A stretch of 64,000 nucleotides of DNA from Halomonas halodenitrificans DSM 735 (lineage in GTDB: Bacteria > Pseudomonadota > Gammaproteobacteria > Pseudomonadales > Halomonadaceae). Position numbers and translations under genes: made by a program. The stretch covers positions 186,001-250,000 of the forward strand of contig NZ_JHVH01000001.1 in NCBI RefSeq assembly GCF_000620045.1, given 5' to 3'. Shown here piece by piece: positions 42,668-54,510 of the stretch. Each line of letters opens with the position of its first letter. Position 1 is the stretch's first letter. Under the pieces are notes generated by a model, which was not told the DNA's origin, ran no database searches, and worked only from the letters and a program-made list of their open reading frames with translations.

Positions 42668-43069
42668 ATGACAGCTGACAGCGACAACCGCTATCCCGAC
42701 ATCGAGGTCTACCTGGCCAAGGCCCCCATGGAGGCGTTGAACGATTGGCTGGGTACGGCCATCGGCGCCGAGCCCCTGGCCCCTGCCGGCAAGGGCAAGT
42801 GGCGTACCCGCGGCCGACTCGACGACAGCGAGATCCCGGTACTTCTGGTGGAGCGTGCCGCCGACGGCTTCGCCAGCCTCTGGTTCGATAGTGCCCGGAC
42901 GCCCTGGCTGAATGACGCCGCCTGTGCGCACGCCGCTGCCCTGCGGCTGGGTGGCGAGGTGCGCTGTTCGCTGGGCGGCTGGCAACCCGGCGACGAGCCC
43001 GACCGCTTCCTCAGTGTGCTACCCGACGGACGCGAGGAAGAGATCCACTGGCCCGACTCCGGCCGGTAG
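42668..43069 (+). CDS. Conserved hypothetical protein (133 aa)
   Basis: 133 residues, beginning MTADSDNRYPDIEVYLAKAP, with GAGG just before the ATG and only 7 bp after dapE. It is acidic and soluble, rich in Trp (WLGT, KWRTR, LWFDS, PWLND, GGWQPGD, IHWPD). The pattern of alternating strands with conserved-looking Trp suggests a compact alpha/beta domain. It is probably the last gene of the dap operon. I recognise it only as a Halomonas-type hypothetical. Confidence 0.7.
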   Translation: MTADSDNRYPDIEVYLAKAPMEALNDWLGTAIGAEPLAPAGKGKWRTRGRLDDSEIPVLLVERAADGFASLWFDSARTPWLNDAACAHAAALRLGGEVRCSLGGWQPGDEPDRFLSVLPDGREEEIHWPDSGR

Positions 43070-43077
43070 TCGCAAAC

Positions 43078-43107
43078 GACATCGCCCCGCGAGTGCGGGG
43101 CGATGTC
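43078..43107. terminator. Bidirectional hairpin after the dap operon
   Basis: A perfect 13-bp stem (GACATCGCCCCGC and GCGGGGCGATGTC) with a GAGT loop between convergent genes. No T-tract on +. Confidence 0.6.
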
Positions 43108-43170
43108 GTGGCCGGTGCGATGCCGGCAGCCTGACGGACGCGAACATCGTCAGGCTGAAGGGGCGTCGCT

Positions 43171-43635
43171 TCAGGTGATCACGGTAACGTCGTCGGCCTG
43201 CAGCCCCTTCTCGTTTTCCATCACGTAATAGCGAACCTTCTGCCCCTCGGCCAGGGTGCGATGACCACGACCGCGGATGGCACGGAAGTGCACGAAGACA
43301 TCCTCACCGCTGTCGCGGGTAATAAAGCCGTATCCCTTGTTGACGTTGAACCACTTCACCTCACCGAGCTCGCGATCATCGCTCTCGATCTCGGCCAGGT
43401 TGACCAGTTGGGGGCTAAGGGCATTGACCGCCAGGGTACCCGCCAGCAGCACCAAGAAGACCGCCAGGGCCGCGGCGGCATAGACCACGGCCACGCCACC
43501 CACCCGGAGGCTATCGAACAGCGCCTCGGACAGGGCTCCGCCGGCCAGGTGAATGAACAGTGCGATCAGCAGCGGGGCCGGAGCGGCGAGCAGCAGGCTG
43601 ACCAGACTACAGCGAAACATAAGCTTGCGATTCAT
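43171..43635 (-). CDS. Membrane-anchored cold-shock-domain protein
   Basis: 154 residues. Two hydrophobic segments (about residues 9-30 and 46-70, [20 protein letters not shown]) precede a complete C-terminal cold-shock domain with RNP1 KGYGFITR and RNP2 VFVHF ([16 protein letters not shown]). Standard cold-shock proteins are about 70 residues and soluble; here the nucleic-acid-binding domain is tethered to the inner membrane, facing the cytoplasm if functional. Single gene, convergent with the dap operon. Binding of RNA is inferred from the domain. Confidence 0.85.
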   Translation of the reverse strand: MNRKLMFRCSLVSLLLAAPAPLLIALFIHLAGGALSEALFDSLRVGGVAVVYAAAALAVFLVLLAGTLAVNALSPQLVNLAEIESDDRELGEVKWFNVNKGYGFITRDSGEDVFVHFRAIRGRGHRTLAEGQKVRYYVMENEKGLQADDVTVIT

Positions 43636-43731
43636 GGACTCGAATGACTCTCATATTGGTAATGAACGATATTTGATAACCACCTGGAAGGTGCCACGGT
43701 GAACGGTGACACACAGCAAGAGGATTCTAGC

Positions 43732-43977
43732 ATGAGCCAGACACAGGCGTCTGACGCCCTGGACGAGCGCCTGACAGCGCTGGAGAGCCGTATCGCCTAC
43801 CAGGAACACTGGTTGGATACCCTGGACCAGGCGGTGGCCGCACAGGAGGCCCGGCTGACCCAGCTGGAACGCATCAATGCCTTGATGCAGCGAAAGATTC
43901 GTGAACAGCAGCAGGCGCTGCAGGAAGGCGATGCGGCGACGCCAAGCGCCGAGGACGAGCTACCGCCGCATTATTAG
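43732..43977 (+). CDS. slyX: SlyX family protein (complete copy)
   Basis: 81 residues from ATG 43732 (MSQTQASDALDERLTALESR); GAGG lies 9 nt upstream and a GTG at 43699 could add 11 residues. Heptad-rich coiled coil over most of its length (IAYQEHWLDTLDQAVAAQEA) and the PPHY end typical of SlyX. Function unknown. Its 3' two-thirds are duplicated at 46701 and it lies next to trxB only in the second copy, so the locus was rearranged. Confidence 0.9.
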   Translation: MSQTQASDALDERLTALESRIAYQEHWLDTLDQAVAAQEARLTQLERINALMQRKIREQQQALQEGDAATPSAEDELPPHY

Positions 43978-44069
43978 CCGCTTCCAGCCGCGACGCGGAA
44001 GCCGGGGTAAGCTTTTTCTTCCAGCTTCCAGGAGCGAAGCGACGCTCTTCCGGCTACTCGCTTAATTCG
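43767..44069. repeat. 303-bp direct repeat, copy 1 (slyX 3' part, REP-like element, trxB 3' tip)
   Basis: Matches 46701-47003 without net indels; I count about 18 mismatches (about 94% identity), many at third codon positions. It contains slyX from about residue 12 on, the dispersed repeat core at 44025-44051, and bases corresponding to the last 13 bp of trxB. The copies bracket 2.6 kb of accessory DNA. Confidence 0.9.
43981..44056. repeat. Dispersed CTTCCAGC palindromic repeat, copy 2
   Basis: Holds the same core as the tatC-elbB copy (CTTCCAGGAGCGAAGCGACG plus CTCTTCC at 44025-44051), downstream of slyX. The flank carries CTTCCAGCCGCGACGCGGAAG, itself an inverted repeat. Confidence 0.7.
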
Positions 44070-44110
44070 GCTTGCTGAAACGACACAGCAGGCGCCGGAA
44101 ATCGTCGGCA

Positions 44111-44272
44111 CTGACCCGAGACATGCAGCCCATGCTCGAAGGCCAGACGCAGCATTAGTGCGTCGCGCTAGCCATATCGATTGTCGCGGGCGGCGCGTAT
44201 CAGTCGGTACACCTCATCACGGCTCAGATGCTGACGACCGCGGGCCGCATTGTTGGCGGTGCGACTATGCAC
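44111..44272 (-). pseudogene. Tyrosine recombinase/integrase remnant
   Basis: The - strand reads RTANNAARGRQHLSRDEVYR, LIRAARDNRYG, a stop (44168-44170), then in the same frame RDALMLRLAFEHGLHVSG. This matches the region of small tyrosine recombinases where the core-binding segment meets the catalytic domain (xYLTxxEVxxLIxAAxxNRYGxRD...LxYxHGLRVSE). The N-terminus, catalytic Arg onward and C-terminus are missing and there is an in-frame TAG. It is a decayed mobile-element gene. Confidence 0.65.
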
Positions 44273-44420
44273 TGTCCAGATTTCAGTGGCTGTCGAAGCA
44301 GAGTGTCAGTGCCTGTCGGGCACGAGCGGGCGCACTCCTGGTCGCGGGGACTGTCCGGGTTCTGATTAGAAAGCAGACAGTGTGCTCGTCACTGCAGGCA
44401 CTGCCAATCACGAGCGCCGG

Positions 44421-44443
44421 AACGGGGAAGATCCCGTTTTTTT
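44421..44443 (+). terminator. Intrinsic terminator on + within the accessory segment
   Basis: AACGGG (44421-44426), a 6-nt loop and CCCGTT (44433-44438) run into seven T (44437-44443). It is a classic + terminator with no annotated + gene nearer than slyX, 450 bp upstream, so it may end a short untranslated transcript or be the relic of a lost gene. Confidence 0.65.
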
Positions 44444-44474
44444 GCGTGGCAAGGTTGGCTCGATTTCTTTACGG

Positions 44475-44507
44475 AAAACCAGCCCCTCAGAAAGCCTGGG
44501 GGGCTGG
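44475..44507 (-). terminator. Intrinsic terminator of the NOX-like reductase gene
   Basis: On the - strand CCAGCCCC (44507-44500), a 13-nt loop and GGGGCTGG (44486-44479) are followed by TTTT (44478-44475), about 60 nt after the reductase stop. Confidence 0.75.
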
Positions 44508-44564
44508 TGTCAAAGTTCCTGTCAGTCACGGATACGTGGTGGTGAACTGAGAGCAGTGGTTACG

Positions 44565-45833
44565 CTATCGAAAATCGAAGTACTCGTAGGCCAGATTACG
44601 ACGCGGAATCCCCAACTCCTCCATCTGCTGGCTCACCGCTTCTTTCAGCCCCTGGGGACCGCAGAAGCGAACCTCCACGCTGTCAGCCGGCACGTCATGG
44701 GCGATCTCGGCCAGCCGCTCGCGGAAGGCCACGCTGTTCGGCCCGGTAGGCACCGGCACCAACTCCACGCCTCGCGCGTCGGCCTGAGTCTGCAAGGTCT
44801 CAACGCTGGGAAACTCACGCCCCAGGGTATAACAGTAAAAAAGGGTGACCCGTTCCAGCGATTCAGCTTCAGGATCCTGAAGCCAAGAGATGAACGGCGA
44901 TATCCCCACGCCCCCAGCGACCCATACCTCATGGCTGGCCCGCTCTGGCCGTGTGAAGTGCCCGTGGGGCGCGTAGATATCGGCGCGCATGCCCACCCGG
45001 CTCTCGCTGACCAGCTTGCGCGTGTAGTCACCCAGCCCACGGATAAAAAATTCCACCGCGCCGCTCTCCTGGTTGGCCGAGGCGATGGTGAAGGGGTGCG
45101 GCTCTCGCAGCCCCTCCTCCTTCAGCCGCAGGAAGCCGAACTGGCCAGGCTGGAAGGTTACCCCGCCACCGACTGGAGCCAGACTAAGGCGAACCGCCCC
45201 GGCTCCCGGCGAGACCTTCACCACCTCGTACTCGCCGTGTCGAGCGAAATACGGATAAAGCAGCAGCTTCCAGGCCGCTGCCGAAACGCCAAGTATCGAA
45301 AGTGCCCCAAGCCAGAGGCCGGCGGGATCGTTCAAAACAATGGGTGATTTGAAGGTCAACCAGTGCAGGATAACCACCACAAACAATGGGCCGGAGAGCT
45401 TATGCCAGCCCCGCCACAGGTGATAGGGAATTTTGCGATTAAGCGCCAGTAAGATGATGAACATCAGCGCCACGAAGCTCGTCTGGCGTAGCAGGCGAGT
45501 CCAGTACTTACTGATCTCAAGAATTGGCTCTACCTCCCAGACGCCAAGCTCGGCCTTGAATATCATGTGGTACGAAGCCAGTCCTAACGCCCATACGCCC
45601 ATCCACTTATGGGCAAGATAGACCCGATCCAGCCCGCCCAATAACCGCTCCACCCAGGCCCAGCGACTGGCCAGGATGGCTGAAGTGGCCATCAGCGCCA
45701 GAGCCGCCACTCCAGACGCCAGGCTCAGGGTAGCCGAGGTAACCCAGGTAGAGGTGGGTACATCCCACAACACCAGCAGAAAACTGACAGCGACCGTGAT
45801 GGCTACGGTTTGCCAGGGTTTTAGCACCTTCAT
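44565..45833 (-). CDS. NOX/ferric-reductase-like membrane flavocytochrome
   Basis: 422 residues. Six hydrophobic helices (residues 8-190) with His 75, 89, 144 and 157 placed in two pairs 13-14 apart, as for two haems in ferric reductase-type proteins (His 138 is extra). A ferredoxin-reductase-like tail follows: FAD motif HPFTIAS (246-252), NAD(P)-binding VWVAGGVGISPF and the end motif CGPQGLKEA. The size and plan equal bacterial NADPH-oxidase homologues such as SpNOX; a ferric reductase or superoxide producer cannot be told apart. AGGAGG lies 6 nt before the ATG. It sits alone inside the duplicated-slyX mosaic, suggesting transfer. Confidence 0.85.
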   Translation of the reverse strand: MKVLKPWQTVAITVAVSFLLVLWDVPTSTWVTSATLSLASGVAALALMATSAILASRWAWVERLLGGLDRVYLAHKWMGVWALGLASYHMIFKAELGVWEVEPILEISKYWTRLLRQTSFVALMFIILLALNRKIPYHLWRGWHKLSGPLFVVVILHWLTFKSPIVLNDPAGLWLGALSILGVSAAAWKLLLYPYFARHGEYEVVKVSPGAGAVRLSLAPVGGGVTFQPGQFGFLRLKEEGLREPHPFTIASANQESGAVEFFIRGLGDYTRKLVSESRVGMRADIYAPHGHFTRPERASHEVWVAGGVGISPFISWLQDPEAESLERVTLFYCYTLGREFPSVETLQTQADARGVELVPVPTGPNSVAFRERLAEIAHDVPADSVEVRFCGPQGLKEAVSQQMEELGIPRRNLAYEYFDFR

Positions 45834-46548
45834 GTCTTGCCTCCTTGGGTAACAGTCACGATGACGTCGGGGAGAGGGAGGCTTGTTAAGTTATGTAGGT
45901 ATTATCTACGACAAAAGTGCAACAAAAGTGTAGAAACAAAAAAATTATCTTGCTAACGAAATTAACGTCGCCAAGTTGCTCAAGAGCAGCTGGATGCATG
46001 TGTGTTCGCGCTGAGCTGTCGCTGAGAATGCCATTTTTACCCCTATCCTCCCCCATATAAAGTCAGTCTGGGGGGGCTCTCCAAAAAAATCGGGGCTTTC
46101 CAGGTGTTGGGCGACGCTACGCGTCGCTCGGTTAACTCCGATTAGCTGGCCTGACGGCTATCCGTACCGCTTTGCGAGCTACAAAGCCCGTCATGCCGGG
46201 GCTTTAAGCTACCCTGGCGGGTGGCAACGCATCTGTGATGCGCAGGTCGATCTGTCGATCGACGCAGCTCTTTTCGTTTCCGAGACGCCGCCCCAGTGCA
46301 GTTGCGCCGGGCCGCTGGGCAAGTCTTGGTAACTTCTCCAGGAGACCGGATTACGTGGCTATCGACTCTAATCGCGCACGCAACATCCCGCACACCCATT
46401 CAAGATAAGGGGGCTTATCCTGATTTTCACTATCATCGCTCTGGGCGGCAACAACTGTCCGGCTTTTATTCCTGGGTTCATAGAATAACCGCAGCACTTT
46501 GGACACCGCAGTGGAGGCAGGAGGGTCAGCGCCCGCTATGACCTGGGC
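45834..46548. other. AT-rich control and relic region (715 bp)
   Basis: From 45880 to 46080 it is far richer in A+T than its surroundings and holds the control region of the reductase gene. A C5/G7 fold-back lies at about 46051-46075, and a hairpin AAAGCCC-N9-GGGCTTT at 46183-46205. A 17-codon frame beginning GTG at about 46353 (VAIDSNRARNIPHTHSR) has AGGAG upstream and may be a truncated gene start. No known riboswitch or gene was recognised in 46206-46350. Confidence 0.5.
45895..45930 (-). promoter_or_regulatory. Operator-like repeats upstream of the NOX-like gene
   Basis: Two perfect 9-bp direct repeats ACAAAAGTG (45911-45919, 45922-45930) have an 11-bp period, as in OmpR-type response-regulator boxes. 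Next to them, GTAGGTATTATCTAC (45895-45909) is an inverted repeat (GTAG-N7-CTAC). On the - strand GATAAT and TAATAC within this dyad could be a -10. Together they look like a regulated promoter 60-100 bp upstream of the reductase start. Confidence 0.5.
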
Positions 46549-46700
46549 ATGAGCCAACGACAGATCGGCAGGACGCTGAGCTTCCACAGCGGCACGATCC
46601 GTCGTGAACTGCGCCGCAATGCTTTCTCCGACGGCCACGACCACGAGCAGACTCAGGCCCTCGGTGATCCGCGGCGCTGTACCGCGTGGACATGGGCGAA

Positions 46701-47983
<1,283 letters not shown>

Positions 47984-48025
47984 TTATTGTAACAGGCACG
48001 CCGCCTCGAGGGGGCAGGTGCGACG

Positions 48026-48235
48026 CTAGAGCACCTCGTCGTCGCGCCCCAGCGCCACCGTCAGGTCGTCAGGATCGCCGGGGTCGGCCTCGATTCGCAC
48101 CTGGATAGGCGCGCAGCAAACGTGGCAGTCTTCCCAGGTGAGCTGGCTGCCCTGGGAGACATCCAGCAGAAGGTCGAAGGGGGCATCGCAGTAGGGGCAG
48201 CGCACCCGCCGCGGCATCAGCGCTTCTTCATGCAT
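48026..48235 (-). CDS. CPxCG-type small cysteine-rich protein
   Basis: 69 residues, starting [11 protein letters not shown], with GGAG 7 nt before ATG 48235 (ATG 48217 is an internal alternative). It has a zinc-ribbon-like pair [10 protein letters not shown] ... [12 protein letters not shown], the family pattern CPYCGE ... EDCxVCCRPI, but the first knuckle has Asp instead of Gly. The acidic C-terminus is typical. Function unknown; common in Pseudomonas and Halomonas. Confidence 0.85.
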   Translation of the reverse strand: MHEEALMPRRVRCPYCDAPFDLLLDVSQGSQLTWEDCHVCCAPIQVRIEADPGDPDDLTVALGRDDEVL

Positions 48236-48431
48236 GGGGTCTCCCCGGCCGCTGTCGGCCTGTCATGAAACGACGCCATCCCGAGATGGCCGTACCGCAA
48301 TGAGAGATGGCGACTCAACGCTGCCATTTCAAGCCTGCCGGCGGGCAACAGTTGAAATCCCTGCCTATCATGACCATCTATACTCAGACGTACCAGGAAG
48401 GTTCGATCACTCTCCGATGTGGAGGACTATG

Positions 48432-51173
<2,742 letters not shown>

Positions 51174-51189
51174 TAGTATCTAGGCGAAA

Positions 51190-51215
51190 GGCGTCGGGGG
51201 TAGGCCCCTGACGCC
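51190..51215 (+). terminator. Hairpin downstream of acnA
   Basis: GGCGTCGGGGG (51190-51200) pairs with CCCCTGACGCC (51205-51215), 11 bp with one G-U, loop TAGG. No T-tract directly after. Confidence 0.55.
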
Positions 51216-51254
51216 GACATGGTCTTGAGTTTCTCCAGGTAAAACAGACCGCAA

Positions 51255-51316
51255 AAGGCCCCGCCAGGGAGTGAACCGCCCAACTGTTGAGGGTCGGTTC
51301 AACCTGGCGGGGCCTT
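51255..51316. terminator. Composite terminator between convergent acnA and maeA
   Basis: AAGGCCCCGCCAGG (51255-51268) pairs perfectly with CCTGGCGGGGCCTT (51303-51316), 14 bp; inside, TGAACCG (51272-51278) pairs with CGGTTCA (51294-51300). On + it ends CCTTCTTG; on the - strand it runs into CCTTTTGC, so it can serve both genes. Confidence 0.75.
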
Positions 51317-51338
51317 CTTGATTTCCCGTCGCGGTGGC

Positions 51339-53018
51339 CTAGAAGGACCGGCGGCGGTAGCGCCGGTACTCCGGCGTCCAGCTATTGCGCTCGATGGCCT
51401 CGCGCAGCTTGATGCCGTTGGTCTTGAGCGCCACTCCCTCGCCCTGGGCCTGGCCGGCCACATCGAAGGCGATCACGCTGGAAAGCTCGCGAATCTTGCC
51501 CAGCGGCGGCAGCAGCGCCCCCTTGCCCTCCTTGACGATCGGGGCCTCACGGGCCAGCGCCCGAGAGGCGGCCATCAGCATATCATCGGTCACCCGACGC
51601 GCCTGGGCGGCCACCACCCCAAGGCCAATACCGGGGAAAATATAGGCGTTGTTGCACTGCGCGATGGGGATGGAGCGGCCCTCATGTTCCACCGGGGCAA
51701 AGGGGCTCCCGCTCGCGACCAGGGCCGCACCATCGGTCCAGCGGATCACGTCCTCAGGCAGCGCCTCGGCCTGGGAGGTAGGGTTGGAGAGCGGCATGAT
51801 CACCGGCGTCTCACAGCCGGCGTGCATGGTTCGCACCACCTCCTCGGTAAAGATGCCCGGTCGCCCGCATACCCCGATCATCACCGTCGGCTTGACCTGT
51901 CGAACCGTCTCCAGCAGCTCCTGACCGCTCCAGCCCTCGGTGAGGGTAGCCTCGTGGGCCAGGCGGACCTGGAAGTCGCGCAGCCAGTCCTGATCATCGG
52001 TGACCAGGCCTTCCCGATCGACCATATAGATGCGGGCGCGTGCCTCCTTGTTGGTGAGCCCCTCCGCCTGCATGGCCACCACCACCTGTTCGGCGATGCC
52101 ACAACCGGCAGAGCCGGCCCCCACGAACACCACGCGCTGCTGGGCGATACTCTCGCCACGCGCCTTGCAGGCCGCCATCAGGGTGCCCACCACCACCGCG
52201 GCGGTACCCTGAACGTCGTCGTTGAAGCAGCACAGCTCATCACGATAACGCGTCAACAGCGGCAAGGCATTGGCCTGGGCGAAGTCCTCGAACTGCAGCA
52301 GCACCCCCGGCCAGCGTCGCTTCACCGCCGCGATGAACTGCTCGATGAAGGCGTCATACTCTTCCTGGGAGACCCGCGGGTGCCGCCATCCCATATACAT
52401 GGGGTCATCGAGCAGTGCCTGATTATTGGTCCCCACGTCGAGCATGATCGGCTGTGTATAGGCGGGGCTGATGCCACCACAGGCGGTATACAGCGCCAGC
52501 TTGCCGATGGGAATCCCCATGCCGCCGATGCCCTGATCTCCCAGGCCAAGAATGCGTTCACCATCGGTAACCACGACCACCTTGACCTTCTCCTTGGTGG
52601 AGGAGCGCAGGATGTCATCCATGCGATCACGGTCGCCGTAGTTGATAAACAGGCCACGGTGATTTCGATAGATATTCGAGAACTCCTGGCACGCCCTGCC
52701 CACCGTGGGCGTATAGATGATGGGCAGCATCTCCTCGAGGTGCTCCGAGACCAGCCGGTAGTAGAGGGTCTCGTTATCGTCCTGAATGGCGCGTAGATAG
52801 ATATGCTTGTCGAGATCGGTCTGGCACTGTTGATACTGGCGGTAGGCCCGCTCCAGCTGCTCCTCGATGGTCTCCACACACTGGGGCAGCAGGCCGATCA
52901 GGTTGAACTCGATGCGCTCTTCCTGACTGAAGGCACTGCCCTTGTTGAGCAACGGCATCTCCAGCAGCGGCGGACCGGCATAGGGAATATACAGGGGGCG
53001 CTTGGCTTCGGTAGTCAT
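51339..53018 (-). CDS. maeA: NAD-dependent malic enzyme
   Basis: 559 residues from ATG 53018 ([20 protein letters not shown]). Oxidatively decarboxylates malate to pyruvate. [18 protein letters not shown] and the catalytic region [18 protein letters not shown] are malic-enzyme signatures, with the Rossmann loop [15 protein letters not shown]. The length and N-terminus match the NAD-type SfcA/MaeA, not the longer MaeB. It is convergent with acnA. Confidence 0.96.
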   Translation of the reverse strand: MTTEAKRPLYIPYAGPPLLEMPLLNKGSAFSQEERIEFNLIGLLPQCVETIEEQLERAYRQYQQCQTDLDKHIYLRAIQDDNETLYYRLVSEHLEEMLPIIYTPTVGRACQEFSNIYRNHRGLFINYGDRDRMDDILRSSTKEKVKVVVVTDGERILGLGDQGIGGMGIPIGKLALYTACGGISPAYTQPIMLDVGTNNQALLDDPMYMGWRHPRVSQEEYDAFIEQFIAAVKRRWPGVLLQFEDFAQANALPLLTRYRDELCCFNDDVQGTAAVVVGTLMAACKARGESIAQQRVVFVGAGSAGCGIAEQVVVAMQAEGLTNKEARARIYMVDREGLVTDDQDWLRDFQVRLAHEATLTEGWSGQELLETVRQVKPTVMIGVCGRPGIFTEEVVRTMHAGCETPVIMPLSNPTSQAEALPEDVIRWTDGAALVASGSPFAPVEHEGRSIPIAQCNNAYIFPGIGLGVVAAQARRVTDDMLMAASRALAREAPIVKEGKGALLPPLGKIRELSSVIAFDVAGQAQGEGVALKTNGIKLREAIERNSWTPEYRRYRRRSF

Positions 53019-53101
53019 CTCAGCTCTCGATCGGTTGACGGGAACGGGCCAGCGGCGCCCTACCGGCGCCATCCGAGTACTCTAACATGCACACAACGAC
53101 A

Positions 53102-53125
53102 GCGCCCCGACCAGAGCCGGGGCGC
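53102..53125 (-). terminator. Hairpin between the YeeE-type transporter gene and maeA
   Basis: GCGCCCCG (53102-53109) pairs with CGGGGCGC (53118-53125). In the - direction it is followed by TGTCGTTGTG. It lies just after the transporter stop. Confidence 0.5.
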
Positions 53126-53158
53126 GGAACATGCCGTTATCGAGGCGGCGAGTTCGGC

Positions 53159-54367
53159 TCAGCAGGTCTTCGCCGCCGGCTTGCGGGCCGCCTCTCCGGT
53201 GAAGAAGAAGGGCCTTAACCGCACCCCGAGCATATTGCCGGCGAAGGCCGCCACCAACCATATCCAGCCGTGCAGGCTACCGGAGGCGATGCCGCTGAAG
53301 TAGGCGCCGATATTGCAGCCATAGGCAAGACGCGCCCCGTAGCCGAGCATGATGCCGCCGATGGCGGCGGCCAGCACCGAGCGCAGCGGGATGCGGAAAT
53401 TGGGCGCGAAGCGGCCGGCCAGCGAGGCGGCGATCAGGGCGCCCACCATGATGCCGATATTCATGAGGCTGGTGATATCACGCCAGATCGTGGTCTCCAG
53501 GGCGGTGGCATTCCACGAGGCCTGCCAGTAGCCCCACTGGCTGACGTCGCCCCCCAATGCCGTGAAGCCCTTGGCGCCCCATAGCGCGAAGGCCGAGGTA
53601 ACCCCCCAGGGTCGGCCGGCCAGGGCCAGGGTGGCGAAGTTCAAGAGCGCCAGGGCCACGGCCCCCGCCAGCAATGGCCAGGGGCCGGTGAGCCAGCGCC
53701 GATTGCCGACATCGCGCTTCGCGGTACGCTCCAGCTGCCCATGGCGGCGCTTCTCCATCATCACGGTAAGGACGGCGATGGCCGCAAACAACGCCAGGCT
53801 GACGACGATGCCGCCACCGGTGCCCGCGGTCTCGACCAGTGATACCGGCTGGAACGCCGGCAGGCTCTGCCACCAGGTGAAGTGGGCCGTGCCGATCAGC
53901 GAGCCGATAATGAAAAACACCAGGGTAATCAGCATGCGTGCATTGCCGCCTCCGGCGGTGAACAGGGTGCCGGAGGCGCAGCCGCCACCCAGCTGCATGC
54001 CTATCCCGAAGAGGAAGGCCCCGAACACCACCGACATGCCGATGGGCGCCACGAAGCCGTTAACCGACTGACCAAACAGGCTGCCGGCCCCCAGCGCCGG
54101 GAAGAACAACAGTACGGCGATGGCCAGCATCACCATCTGCGCGCGCAGGCCGCGCCCTCGCCGTTCCGTGATAAAGACCCGCCAAGCGGCAGTAAAGCCG
54201 AAGGCGGCATGGTAGAGCACCATGCCCAGCAGGCCGCCCACCACCATCAGGGCGCCCAGCCGCGCGCCGAAGACGGCGCCCACGGCCAGGGCCCCCAGGA
54301 GCAGGGCCCCCGCGGCCACGACGGGAAGGGAGATTCGGTTGCGTTGGGTCAAGGCGAGTTCACTCAT
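53159..54367 (-). CDS. YeeE/YedE (TsuA-like) sulfur-compound transporter
   Basis: 402 residues from ATG 54367 with nine or so hydrophobic helices. Two family signatures carry conserved cysteines: GMQLGGGCASGTLFTAGGGN (about residue 130) and LAYGCNIGAYFSGIASGSLH (about residue 350). This is the YeeE/YedE family; TsuA members import thiosulfate through a relay of such cysteines, but the substrate here is inferred. A Cys is also the last residue (AAKTC). The gene stands alone; an IS481 element is inserted 143 bp upstream of it. Confidence 0.85.
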   Translation of the reverse strand: MSELALTQRNRISLPVVAAGALLLGALAVGAVFGARLGALMVVGGLLGMVLYHAAFGFTAAWRVFITERRGRGLRAQMVMLAIAVLLFFPALGAGSLFGQSVNGFVAPIGMSVVFGAFLFGIGMQLGGGCASGTLFTAGGGNARMLITLVFFIIGSLIGTAHFTWWQSLPAFQPVSLVETAGTGGGIVVSLALFAAIAVLTVMMEKRRHGQLERTAKRDVGNRRWLTGPWPLLAGAVALALLNFATLALAGRPWGVTSAFALWGAKGFTALGGDVSQWGYWQASWNATALETTIWRDITSLMNIGIMVGALIAASLAGRFAPNFRIPLRSVLAAAIGGIMLGYGARLAYGCNIGAYFSGIASGSLHGWIWLVAAFAGNMLGVRLRPFFFTGEAARKPAAKTC

Positions 54368-54448
54368 GGCAGGCTCACGTAAGCAGGTCTGGGGGCAGGG
54401 CGCCCCGGGTAACCGTGCAGGATAACGACACCAGGACATCACGCAAAA

Positions 54449-54472
54449 GAATTTAAATGAAATTTATAATTC
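54449..54472. promoter_or_regulatory. AT-rich imperfect palindrome upstream of the transporter
   Basis: GAATTTAAAT-GAAA-TTTATAATTC is a 24-nt dyad with 7 of 10 arm positions matching, 82 bp before the transporter ATG, inside a very AT-rich patch. It could be the operator of a sulfur-responsive repressor (ArsR/BigR-like); no regulator gene is present nearby. Confidence 0.35.
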
Positions 54473-54510
54473 AAAAAAAGAATAAGATATCAGGGGTGTA
54501 TGCCCCTAAG

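Noticed and set aside
44382..45347. A 321-codon + frame opposite the NOX-like gene
   Set aside because: Antisense shadow; it crosses the + terminator at 44421-44443 and has no family similarity.
46206..46350. A riboswitch in the region before the IS30 remnant
   Set aside because: It has some fold-back potential, but I could not match the conserved core of any riboswitch class, and no intact gene follows.
48352..48384. TTGAAA and TATACT before acnA as a promoter
   Set aside because: The spacing is 21 nt, too long for sigma70; no better pair found, so no promoter is called.
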